The translations under genes were made by a program, and so were the position numbers. This document shows positions 16,287 to 24,118 of a stretch of DNA of 38,258 nt, piece after piece. Below the pieces are notes generated by a model. It was given only the letters and a program-made list of their open reading frames with translations, was not told where the DNA came from and searched no databases. Within the stretch, counting starts at the first letter, position 1; the number at the start of each line of letters is the position of its first letter. Origin of the DNA: an uncultured bacterium (GTDB taxonomy: Bacteria > Cyanobacteriota > Vampirovibrionia > Gastranaerophilales > Gastranaerophilaceae); NCBI GenBank assembly GCA_949284985.1, contig CASDWY010000026.1, forward strand, positions 1 to 38,258, given 5' to 3'.

Positions 16287-16976
16287 ATGAAGAAGATTAG
16301 TATAATTATCCCTGTTTACAATGAAAAAGAAACTTTAAGAAATATTATAAAAAGAGTAGAAGAAGCATCATTTTGTAATTTAGAAAAAGAAATAATTTTT
16401 GTAGATGATGCATCTATTGATGGCTCATCAGATATTCTTAAAGAGTATGAAGGCAAGTATAGAGTTTTGCGCCATGAAATGAATATGGGTAAAGGTGCTG
16501 CAATTAGAACTGCTTTAGGGCATTTAAGCGGCGATATTGTAGTTATTCAAGACGCAGATTTGGAATATGATCCTATGGATTATAATAAACTTTTACCGCT
16601 TATTTTAGAGGATAAGGCTGATGTGGTTTATGGCTCAAGATTTTTAGCAAGACAGGGAAATGGCTCATTTATGCTTACGCATTATTTGGGAAATAAAGTT
16701 CTAACAATAATAACTAATATATTATATAATGTTACACTTACTGATATGGAAACTTGTTATAAGGTTTTTCGCGCAGAATTTATTAAGGATATAAAAATAG
16801 AATCAGATAGATTTGATTTTGAACCTGAAATTACAGCAAAAGTTATCAAGAAAGGTGCAAGAATTAAAGAAGTTCCAATATCTTATTATGGAAGAATACA
16901 CGCAGAGGGGAAAAAGATAACCTGGAAAGATGGTATTCATGCACTTAGAGCATTGTTAAAATATAGATTTAAGTAA
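16287..16976 (+). CDS. GT2 glycosyltransferase (dolichyl-phosphate mannose synthase-like)
   Basis: 229 residues, one GT-A domain. Motifs: IIIPVYNEKETL (nucleotide-binding strand), FVDDASIDGSSDI, NMGKGAAIRTALGH, and the DXD-type VVIQDADLEYDP; then YGSRFL and the acceptor region DMETCYKVFRAEF. No C-terminal membrane helix, so it is a soluble DPMS-like type that moves a sugar from NDP-sugar to a polyprenyl phosphate. It has an AAGGA site at 16276-16280 and no obvious operon partners; the downstream pckA has its own leader. Confidence 0.88.
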   Translation: MKKISIIIPVYNEKETLRNIIKRVEEASFCNLEKEIIFVDDASIDGSSDILKEYEGKYRVLRHEMNMGKGAAIRTALGHLSGDIVVIQDADLEYDPMDYNKLLPLILEDKADVVYGSRFLARQGNGSFMLTHYLGNKVLTIITNILYNVTLTDMETCYKVFRAEFIKDIKIESDRFDFEPEITAKVIKKGARIKEVPISYYGRIHAEGKKITWKDGIHALRALLKYRFK

Positions 16977-17092
16977 GTTTAAAAATACTGTTTTTTTATG
17001 CTTGTATATTTTTTTTGTGTTTGTGCTAAGATTGGAGTGTGTGACTAAACACATGACAAAAAGACATTTCTACACAAAAAGGAGATTAAAAT

Positions 17093-18754
17093 ATGTCAAC
17101 AAAAGAATTTTTTACAAATTCTGAAGAGCTGAAAAAATTAATGTCAGCAGCGCGTGCTACAATTACAGCGCCATTCTTTGGAAACAATGTAGAAGAAGTA
17201 AAATCCGTATCAGAAGCATACAAATTGGCTAAAAATAGCCCTGGTACAATTGAATTAACAGGAATGCCTGTTTATCAACCTGAAAAAATAGGTCTGCCAC
17301 AAGGAGCTAATCAATTATTGTTCAACGATGGTACAGTTGTAGGTCGTTGTGCAGCAGCTAGAAAAATTGTTGGCGAACCCGGTTGCGATTTGGGTTATCT
17401 TCTTCCTATAATTCGTGAAGCTGTTTACGGAACACGTGACAAGCTTATGTATAAAACGGAAGTGGTTGTAGGCTTAGAAGAAGACTTTATGATTAAGGCA
17501 CACCTTATGATTCCGGAAGGTTTTGAAAATATTATGTATTCTTGGATGTTAAACTTCCAGTATATAAACGAAATATATTCTCAAATGTACGCAGAATCAA
17601 GAGAATGGAATGAAGGAGATATTTATGTATTCTCTGATCCTGATTGGTCACACCCTGATTTTCCATACGGTTTGACATTCTTTGATCCTGAACACAATTG
17701 TGCAGCTATTTTGGGTATGAGATATTTTGGAGAACACAAAAAAGGTACATTGACATTGGCTTGGGGCGCAGCTGCTCGTAATGGTTATGCTTCTTGCCAT
17801 GGTGGTATGAAACGTTACAACTTGGATGGTGGAAAATCTTTCCAAGTAGCTGTATTTGGTTTGTCTGGCTCAGGTAAATCAACTATTACTCACGCTAAAC
17901 ACAACAACAAGTATGATATTACCGTTCTTCATGACGATGCATTTATTATTAATGTTCATGATAAATATACAATAGCATTGGAGCCTGCATATTTTGATAA
18001 AACAGCAGATTACCCAATAGGTTGTGATGATAACAAATATATCTTGACACAACAAAACGCTGGGGCTATTCAAACAGCAGATGGAAAAGTTGTTTCAGTT
18101 ACAGAAGATATTAGAAATGGTAATGGTCGTGCTGTTAAGTCCAAATTGTGGTCTCCAAACAGAGTTGATAGAATTAATGAACCTATCAATGCTATTTTCT
18201 GGTTGATGAAGGATCCTACTATTCCTCCTGTATTAAAACTTTCAGGTGCGTCTTTGGGCTCGGCTATGGGTGCAACTCTTGCAACTAAACGTTCTTCTGC
18301 TGAAAGACTTGCGAAAGGTGTAGATCCAAATGCTTTGGTTGTAGAACCTTATGCTAACCCATTTAGAGTTTATCCTCTTGAAATGGATTACACAAGATTT
18401 AAACAACTTATTGAAGATGGCGTTGATTGCTATATCTTGAATACAGGTGAGTTTATGGGAACAAAAGTTCAACCTAAACATACACTTGGTATTATCGAAG
18501 CAATAGTTGAAGGTTCGGCTAATTTCCATAAATGGGAAAACTTCTCTGATATTCAAATTATGGATATTGACGGATTTGATGCATCGTTTAAAAATGCACA
18601 GTACGCTCAACAATTTGTTGCTCGTATGCAAGATAGAATTGATTTCGTTAAGTCAAGAGAAACAGAAAAAGCAGGAATTGATAAGCTTCCTGCTGATGCA
18701 CTTGAAGCTCTTCAAAAAGTTATTAATGAAGCAAAGGTTACTGCTTCTGTGTAA
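17093..18754 (+). CDS. pckA: ATP-dependent phosphoenolpyruvate carboxykinase
   Basis: 553 residues, slightly longer than the ~530-540 usual. Key elements: kinase-1a P-loop GLSGSGKST (256-264), acidic kinase-2-type VLHDDAF (278-284), the substrate-site region GMRYFGEHKKGTLTLAWG (208-225), SPNRVDRINEPINAIFW and the later VDCYILNTGEFMGTKV. It converts oxaloacetate and ATP to PEP, CO2 and ADP, or runs in reverse to fix CO2 in fermenters. The sequence resembles, from memory, the form found in gut Clostridia rather than the E. coli form. Strong AAGGAG site; a large terminator follows. Single-gene transcript, codon use fits high expression. Confidence 0.9.
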   Translation: MSTKEFFTNSEELKKLMSAARATITAPFFGNNVEEVKSVSEAYKLAKNSPGTIELTGMPVYQPEKIGLPQGANQLLFNDGTVVGRCAAARKIVGEPGCDLGYLLPIIREAVYGTRDKLMYKTEVVVGLEEDFMIKAHLMIPEGFENIMYSWMLNFQYINEIYSQMYAESREWNEGDIYVFSDPDWSHPDFPYGLTFFDPEHNCAAILGMRYFGEHKKGTLTLAWGAAARNGYASCHGGMKRYNLDGGKSFQVAVFGLSGSGKSTITHAKHNNKYDITVLHDDAFIINVHDKYTIALEPAYFDKTADYPIGCDDNKYILTQQNAGAIQTADGKVVSVTEDIRNGNGRAVKSKLWSPNRVDRINEPINAIFWLMKDPTIPPVLKLSGASLGSAMGATLATKRSSAERLAKGVDPNALVVEPYANPFRVYPLEMDYTRFKQLIEDGVDCYILNTGEFMGTKVQPKHTLGIIEAIVEGSANFHKWENFSDIQIMDIDGFDASFKNAQYAQQFVARMQDRIDFVKSRETEKAGIDKLPADALEALQKVINEAKVTASV

Positions 18755-18766
18755 TTTTAAACTTTT

Positions 18767-18803
18767 AAAGGAGGCGAGGTATTTAACCTCGCCTCCTTTT
18801 TAG
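18767..18803 (+). terminator. Strong terminator after pckA
   Basis: A 14-bp GC-rich stem, AAAGGAGGCGAGGT (18767-18780) with ACCTCGCCTCCTTT (18786-18799), loop ATTTA, then T's. Typical of a highly expressed single gene. Confidence 0.9.
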
Positions 18804-18905
18804 TATTTAGGTTTTAGTTATGTTGAAAAGTGGTTAGGCTTTAGCCTTAAATATTACAAATTTTAAAAAATAAGCCAGAGAAAAACTTAATGTTAAAATA
18901 TTATT

Positions 18906-20972
18906 ATGGCAAGAGTATTGTTTATTACAAATAATAAAGAAAAAGCAGAGTTGGTACAAGATGTGTTGTGCAAGAATGCTTTAGAGGTTGAAGTAGTATT
19001 GGAGGAAGTTATAATTTTTGATAAAATTATGGCTTTTTTCCCGGATTTAATTTTGCTTGATGTTTCTTTTAATACTCAAGATATAACACTTTTGGCTAAA
19101 AAGATTAAAATTCATACTCAGACGGATAATGTTATTTTTTCTTTGTTGGTTCCGCAGGATTGTGATAATCAGGATTTGTTAAAAACAGCTACTTCATATA
19201 TTACTGAGCCGTTAAATGAAAAAATTTTAATTTCTACAATCATGTCAGCTATTAGGATGAAAAATTCTTTGGATGTACTATCGAGGAATAATGCTGATTT
19301 AGCTAAGAGTCTTTATCAACTTGATGTTTTATATAATACAAGTACTCAGTTTGCAGGTTCTTTGGACAGAGAGAAGCTTATAAATATAATGTTAGAGGGT
19401 TTGGAAAAAAGCTTAAGTTTTAATCTCTCATACATTTTATTATTTAATAATGATAATGATATAAAGTTGATAGTGAATTCGCTTCATCCTCTTTCAGAGC
19501 GTTTTGAACAGGCAATAAAGCTTAGAGCAATGATTTCATACAAATCATTGTTTGATAAAAAACAAATGCCTTATGCTATTAATCCGGATATAATTTCTGT
19601 GGAAAAGAGAATTAAGCATCCTTATGTAGAGTATGATTTGCCGGTTCTGAATTTTGATAATATGTTTGCTCCTGTAACGATAGGTGAAAAATTTTTTGGC
19701 GTAATTGAAGTTTTTCGGGAAGAAGAGTTTAAAAGTGAGGATGCAACATGTTTTCAAACTCTTTCAAAGCAAGTTTCAATCCCTTTGGAGACTGCAACTT
19801 TGTATGATGAAATAAAGCAAACCAATATTAAGTTGGAAAATCTGGAGAAGATGAAGTCTGAATTTATATCAATTGTTTCACATGAGCTTCGGACGCCATT
19901 AACAGCTATAAAGAATTCTTTAGGAATATTGAAAGGTGGTGCTGCAGGAGAAACAACTGCTGTTATGGATAAATTTTTGGGGCTTGCGGAGAGAAATGTG
20001 CTGCGCTTAAAGGGAATTATAAATGATCTTTTAGATTTATCAAAAATAGAAGCCGGCAAAATGAAGTATAGTTTTGAAAAAGCTGATATTATGTCGCCGG
20101 TTGAAACAGTTAAAACTACGCTTGAAAATTTGATGAAAGAAAAAAATATAGTTTTTTCGCTTAATTATGATGAAAACTTACCGCAGGTATTTATTGACAC
20201 GATGAGAATAGAGCAGGTTGTAATGAATTTGCTTTCAAATGCAATAAAATTTACTCCAGAGAATGGTGAAATAAAACTTTGTGTATCGAAAATGTCAGGC
20301 AGTCAAATTGATAGAAGTGATGCGGTAGATGATAGGGAGTATATCGTAGTTTTGGTAGAAGATTCAGGAATAGGTATAGAAAAGGAGAATTTGGAAAAAG
20401 TATTTGATAAATTCCAGCAAATAGAAAGTTCTTTGTCAAGAAAAATTGGTGGTACAGGTTTGGGGCTTCCTATTGCAAAGCAGCTTGTTGATGCGCACAA
20501 GGGACTTATATGGGTAGAAAGTGCTATAAATAAAGGGTCAAAATTTTATTTTGCTATTCCTGTACTTTCTGATTTAGAGGCGTTTAAGGCTGGTCTTGAA
20601 AAACAAATTGCTGTTGCAAAGTCAAACTGTTATACATTGGGTGTTATCAAAATATCAGAGCGGATGGATAATAGTACAGTTTTTTTAAACGACATTGTTT
20701 CTGGTTTGATAAATATTGTCAGAAAAGGAGTTAATGTAAAAGAATATATAGTTAATGAAAATAATTTTAAAACTATTTATTATACGGTAATGCAAATGGA
20801 TAGATTTGCACTTAATTTTGTTGGTAAAAAAATAGATGGTTTTGTTAAAACCGAGCCAAGGTATGAAAAATGTGATATATTGTTTTCAACGGTACTTTAT
20901 CCTGATGATGAAGTTACAGTAGATGGATTAATTGAAAAATTAGATAATGATATTATTGAAGTTAAGCTTTAG
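18906..20972 (+). CDS. Histidine kinase with pseudo-receiver, GAF and extra C-terminal domain
   Basis: 688 residues, no membrane helix. Domains: a receiver-like fold (1-118) with Asp52 but lacking the acidic pair (NN at 9-10) and the Lys (Glu101 in ITEPL), so a pseudo-receiver; a GAF domain (about 135-300); HisKA with His326 in IVSHELRTPLTAIKN; HATPase_c with MNLLSNAIKF, VEDSGIGIEKE, KVFDKFQQ and GGTGLGLPIAKQL (ends near 550). The last ~130 residues resemble a degenerate GGDEF fold (NCYTLGVIKIS... CDILFSTVLYPDDEVTVDGLIEKL) with no GGDEF motif. Cognate regulator is probably the receiver gene 9 bases downstream. No ribosome site precedes the ATG, but TAAAAT ends 6 bases before it. Confidence 0.88.
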   Translation: MARVLFITNNKEKAELVQDVLCKNALEVEVVLEEVIIFDKIMAFFPDLILLDVSFNTQDITLLAKKIKIHTQTDNVIFSLLVPQDCDNQDLLKTATSYITEPLNEKILISTIMSAIRMKNSLDVLSRNNADLAKSLYQLDVLYNTSTQFAGSLDREKLINIMLEGLEKSLSFNLSYILLFNNDNDIKLIVNSLHPLSERFEQAIKLRAMISYKSLFDKKQMPYAINPDIISVEKRIKHPYVEYDLPVLNFDNMFAPVTIGEKFFGVIEVFREEEFKSEDATCFQTLSKQVSIPLETATLYDEIKQTNIKLENLEKMKSEFISIVSHELRTPLTAIKNSLGILKGGAAGETTAVMDKFLGLAERNVLRLKGIINDLLDLSKIEAGKMKYSFEKADIMSPVETVKTTLENLMKEKNIVFSLNYDENLPQVFIDTMRIEQVVMNLLSNAIKFTPENGEIKLCVSKMSGSQIDRSDAVDDREYIVVLVEDSGIGIEKENLEKVFDKFQQIESSLSRKIGGTGLGLPIAKQLVDAHKGLIWVESAINKGSKFYFAIPVLSDLEAFKAGLEKQIAVAKSNCYTLGVIKISERMDNSTVFLNDIVSGLINIVRKGVNVKEYIVNENNFKTIYYTVMQMDRFALNFVGKKIDGFVKTEPRYEKCDILFSTVLYPDDEVTVDGLIEKLDNDIIEVKL

Positions 20973-20981
20973 GGGATTATG

Positions 20982-21353
20982 ATGTCGGAAAATAAAACAA
21001 TATTAATAGTTGATGATGAGCAAGATATAGTAGAAACTCTAAAATTTATATTAGAGGCTAATGGTTATAAGTGTTATTGTGCATATAACGGTGAGGATGG
21101 ATTAAATCAAGCTAAAGAAATTAAGCCGGATTTAATTATTTTGGATGTAATGATGCCTAAGATAAATGGTTATAAAATTTCACGTTTATTGAAGTACGAT
21201 AATAAATATAAAGACATACCAATAATTATGGTTACAGCTCGTTCCCAAGAGCAGGACAAGTTGATTGGAGAAGAAACAGGGGTAAATGAATATATATCTA
21301 AACCATTTGAATTGGAAGAAATACTAGATGCTGTGAGAAAATATTTGGATTAA
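20982..21353 (+). CDS. Single-domain response regulator
   Basis: 123 residues, one receiver domain and no output domain. All phosphorylation residues are present: DDE in ILIVDDEQDIV, Asp in LIILDVMMPKINGY, Thr in IIMVTARS and Lys in YISKPFELEE. I choose the second of two adjacent ATGs because AGGGGA (20971-20976) is 5 bases from it but only 2 from the first. It follows the kinase by 9 bases and precedes the PilB-like gene by 2, so it likely passes phosphate-dependent signals between the two by protein contact, like CheY or PilG/PilH. Confidence 0.9.
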   Translation: MSENKTILIVDDEQDIVETLKFILEANGYKCYCAYNGEDGLNQAKEIKPDLIILDVMMPKINGYKISRLLKYDNKYKDIPIIMVTARSQEQDKLIGEETGVNEYISKPFELEEILDAVRKYLD

Positions 21354-21355
21354 TT

Positions 21356-22735
21356 ATGGAATCTTTAAGCAATAAAACGCTGGAAAAACTTAAATATGAT
21401 CTTGTGAGGGATAATATTGTTTCATATGAAACAATAGAAAAAGCACAGGAGCTTGCATCTGCCCAAAATATTAATCTAGGTCAAGTACTTATTAATCTTG
21501 GAGTTATAAAAGAAGATGAGCTTTTAAAGTTTTTGGAATCAAAGCTTCATATTCCTTATGTAAACCTTGATGATTATTCGCTAGATACAAAGTGTTTAGA
21601 ATTGATAAGCTTTAATGACGCAAAAAAATATAAAATTATCCCTCTTTTTAAAATAGAAGATGTTCTTACAGTTGCTATGGCGGATCCTTTAGACTTATTT
21701 GCGATAGAAAAAATTTTAGAAAAAGTGGATTTTGAAATAGAACCTGTAATTTCTTCAGAAAATTCTGTTATGAAAAAAATTGAGGAGTATTATAAGACTG
21801 ACCATACGGTTGGACAAATTTATACTGATGATACGCAACCTAAATTTGATTGGCGAGATGAAATACATAATGAAAATTTATCGGAAGAACATATTCAAAA
21901 AATAATTCGATCAATACTTAAACAAGCTATTCTTGAAAATGTACATGAGCTTTTCTTCGAGCACGGTGTAAATGGGCTAGGTGTTAATTTTAAGAAAAAT
22001 AGTGAAGTAATACAAAAAGGTTTTGTTCCTGATTTGTTGGTTTCTCCTTTTATAATGCGTTTAAAATTTCTTTCCAATTTGGATCCGCAAGTTTCAGAAA
22101 TACCACAACTTGGAAAATTATCTTTTAAAGTTGATGATTTATCTTTAATTGCCAGTGTGTCAGCGTTTCCAATTATTCAAGGAGAAAGAATTGCTATAAA
22201 AATATATAAACCGCCTAAAAAGCTCGATGAGCTTCAGTTGGATAGTTCTAAAAGAGCGTTACTTAATGAAGCTTTTAATGTTCCAGGAATTATACTTGTT
22301 TGTGGTTCGAATTTAAGTGGTAAAACTCATTTTATATATTCGATGTTGTCAGAAATTGGCGATAGTATGAAAAATGTTATGACAATAGAATCTATAACTA
22401 AGTATGATTTGCCAAATGTTAACCAGTGTGAATTAAATGAAAATATTGGGTTCAATTTGGATAAGGCAATGAGATTTATAGAATTTCAACAGCCGGATGT
22501 TATTTATTTTGAAGGTATAAGTACAAAAGAGGGATTAGATTATTTTTCAAGCCTTGTATTTAAAGATAAGATTTTGATAACAGAGTTTATGGCAAATAAT
22601 TTTGATGATTTGCGAAAAAAACTTTCTTATCCGGAGTTTTCTATGTTTAAATCTTTGTTGAGCTGTTTGGTATTTATGCACAGTCAAGAAAGCATAGAGA
22701 TTTTTAATAAAGAAGCTTTAGACAAGTATTTATAA
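21356..22735 (+). CDS. Degenerate PilB/GspE-family ATPase with MshEN-like domain
   Basis: 459 residues against about 560-580 for PilB. Residues ~1-145 match the T2SSE_N/MshEN fold (INLGQVLINLGVIKEDELLKFL, IPLFKIEDVLTVAMADP). The ATPase part aligns with PilB (YKPPKKLDELQL; LPNVNQCELNENIGFNLDKAMRFIEFQQPDVI) and keeps Walker A GSNLSGKT (317-324). Catalytic motifs are altered: the Asp box TIEDPVEY reads TIESITKY, Walker B MVGEIRD reads YFEGIST, the HTGH-type His box is missing (ITEFMANN), and the C-terminal CxxC zinc motif is gone. It may bind ATP without driving a pilus. Two bases after the response regulator stop; probably a signalling or regulatory derivative. Confidence 0.85.
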   Translation: MESLSNKTLEKLKYDLVRDNIVSYETIEKAQELASAQNINLGQVLINLGVIKEDELLKFLESKLHIPYVNLDDYSLDTKCLELISFNDAKKYKIIPLFKIEDVLTVAMADPLDLFAIEKILEKVDFEIEPVISSENSVMKKIEEYYKTDHTVGQIYTDDTQPKFDWRDEIHNENLSEEHIQKIIRSILKQAILENVHELFFEHGVNGLGVNFKKNSEVIQKGFVPDLLVSPFIMRLKFLSNLDPQVSEIPQLGKLSFKVDDLSLIASVSAFPIIQGERIAIKIYKPPKKLDELQLDSSKRALLNEAFNVPGIILVCGSNLSGKTHFIYSMLSEIGDSMKNVMTIESITKYDLPNVNQCELNENIGFNLDKAMRFIEFQQPDVIYFEGISTKEGLDYFSSLVFKDKILITEFMANNFDDLRKKLSYPEFSMFKSLLSCLVFMHSQESIEIFNKEALDKYL

Positions 22736-22746
22736 GGAGTTAAATT

Positions 22747-23007
22747 ATGCCACAACCATTTCAAACCCCAACACAGCAAATAAAAACAAGAGTCTCAGTT
22801 TTAGTCTTTTTAAAAGGAAACGCAGCTCCGCTTGTTTTATATGTTGACAATCCTATAGAACTTTATGAAGAAGTGCTTTCTTATTTAAAATTGCCTGCAA
22901 CTTCAAAGATTGTTGAAAAAGACACACAAGGTCCAATTAAAAGAGTAGCCTTTCAAACAAGTCAAATTTCAGCAGTAGCAATGCAAGAGGAACAATATTT
23001 TCAATAA
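22747..23007 (+). CDS. Small unknown protein in the kinase/PilB-like operon
   Basis: 86 residues, not recognised. It begins 11 bases after the PilB-like gene with an AAGGAG site (22733-22738), so it is the last gene of the operon. The core reads as strand-helix-strand (RVSVLVFLKG, PLVLYVDNPIELYEEVLSYLKL, KRVAFQTSQISAVAMQEE), resembling small beta-sandwich or PilZ-size adaptors only in length and hydrophobic pattern. No signal peptide or membrane helix. Ends two bases before the convergent stop of the XRE gene. Tight linkage suggests a partner of the PilB-like protein. Confidence 0.7.
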   Translation: MPQPFQTPTQQIKTRVSVLVFLKGNAAPLVLYVDNPIELYEEVLSYLKLPATSKIVEKDTQGPIKRVAFQTSQISAVAMQEEQYFQ

Positions 23008-23009
23008 CG

Positions 23010-23234
23010 CTAGGACACAAGCTCAGAAATTGAAACATCAAGACGTTTTGCAATGTTAATAAGTTTTGATATTTTAAAATCATACTCAGCTCGTTCAATC
23101 ATTCCGATGTAAGAACCGGAAACACCTGCTCGAAAGGCAAGTTCCTCCCTGGAAAGACCTTTTTTAATACGAATTTCCTTAATTTTGTTGCCAATTTTTT
23201 TGCGAGCAGTTAGTGTCATATAGCAATTTTCCAA
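23010..23234 (-). CDS. XRE/Cro-family transcriptional regulator
   Basis: 74 residues from a TTG start that has an AGGGA site 6 bases upstream; a later in-frame ATG at 23219 (MTLTARK) has a weaker site, so the start is uncertain. Almost the whole protein is an HTH_3 domain: IGNKIKEIRIKKGLSREELA, FRAGVSGSYIGMIERAEYDF, ISKLINIAKRLDVSISELVS. No ligand or protease domain. It is divergent from the pseudopilin gene, with a 17-bp palindrome in the shared upstream region that is a natural operator candidate. Confidence 0.87.
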   Translation of the reverse strand: MENCYMTLTARKKIGNKIKEIRIKKGLSREELAFRAGVSGSYIGMIERAEYDFKISKLINIAKRLDVSISELVS

Positions 23235-23245
23235 TTACAATCCCT

Positions 23246-23294
23246 ACTTGTCCACAAGTCCGACTTGTGATAAAGTGATAAATAGGTGTTATCA
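23246..23294. promoter_or_regulatory. Palindromic operator region between XRE and pseudopilin genes
   Basis: CACAAGTC-C-GACTTGTG (23253-23269) is a perfect 17-bp palindrome. Including the flank, half-sites ACTTGT/ACAAGT/ACTTGT occur at 23246, 23254 and 23263. Next to it, GTGATAA and GTGATAA occur in tandem (23267 and 23275) and TGATAA/TTATCA form another inverted repeat (23276-23294). Position between divergent genes fits autoregulation and pilin control by the XRE protein. Confidence 0.7.
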
Positions 23295-23307
23295 TAGGAG
23301 ATCATTT

Positions 23308-24045
23308 ATGAAAAGATTGGCTTTTACATTGGCAGAAGTGTTAATAACCTTGACGGTTATAGGCGTTATTGCCGCTATGACCGTGTCGACGCTGGTTTCA
23401 AAATACCAAAAACAAACCTATGTAGTTGGGTTGAAAAGATCATATTCTGAATTGTCAAATGCTATTATAATGATGCCTGTTCGTATGGGATGTCCCGCCG
23501 GTGATTTTGTTTGTGCCGGGTTGTTCAAAAATGATGCGGGGGATGTCAATACCCGTGATGCAATGAACTTGTTCGCAGAGCAAATGAAAGTAGTAAAATC
23601 ATGTAGTGCTGGAAAAAAAGGTTGCGGACCGGATAAATATAGTATTTATATTGGCGGTGATAGTGGTGTTAGCTATGCTTATCCTTATACTCGTTTTGTT
23701 GATTTCCCATCAATATTAACTGCTAGCGGAGTAGCCTATGCCTTTTTTACCGGTCTTTTTTCCGGAGAGGTTCCTAATCTTGGTATTTATGTGGATATAA
23801 ATAACCAAAAAGGACCTAATCGTCAAGGAAGAGATATATTTTTGTTTATTATCGCCCGGCAAGATCATAATGGAATAAAGCAAGGAACCCTAATGCCTAT
23901 GGGATCAGAATTGTATTCAAAGTATCAAGGACAAGGTTCGTATAGAGGAACTTGGAAAAATGGCAATTATCCTTGTTTAAAACAAAAATCAGTTGGTTCA
24001 TATTGTGCTGGTCGCGTCCTCGAAGAAAATGCCATGAATTATTAA
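23308..24045 (+). CDS. Pseudopilin-like protein with class III leader
   Basis: 245 residues from the ATG at 23308, which has TAGGAG 7 bases upstream; in-frame codons further upstream lie in the operator region. Leader MKRLA is followed by FTLAEVLITLTVIGVIAAMT: cleavage before Phe with Glu at +5, as prepilin peptidase requires. A helical stretch (YVVGLKRSYSELSNAI) leads to a large globular domain rich in paired cysteines (GCPAGDFVCAG, CSAGKKGCGPD) and ending SYCAGRVLEENAMNY. A second copy with the same ending lies at 37571-38258. Such proteins form minor-pilin or T2SS-like fibres at the inner membrane; the actual filament is unknown. Confidence 0.87.
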   Translation: MKRLAFTLAEVLITLTVIGVIAAMTVSTLVSKYQKQTYVVGLKRSYSELSNAIIMMPVRMGCPAGDFVCAGLFKNDAGDVNTRDAMNLFAEQMKVVKSCSAGKKGCGPDKYSIYIGGDSGVSYAYPYTRFVDFPSILTASGVAYAFFTGLFSGEVPNLGIYVDINNQKGPNRQGRDIFLFIIARQDHNGIKQGTLMPMGSELYSKYQGQGSYRGTWKNGNYPCLKQKSVGSYCAGRVLEENAMNY

Positions 24046-24118
24046 TTTTTTCTTTCCAAAAAACTTTTTTTGTGTCTTAATTGTATTTAGCTAAAGATAA
24101 TTGATAAGGAATAAGTAT

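Noticed and set aside
21356-22735. A normal type IV pilus motor
   Set aside because: Asp box, Walker B, His box and zinc cysteines are all altered or missing, and no pilus genes adjoin.
23248-23307. Upstream start for the pseudopilin
   Set aside because: Would translate the operator palindrome and put 20 extra residues before the class III leader; ATG 23308 has a good ribosome site.
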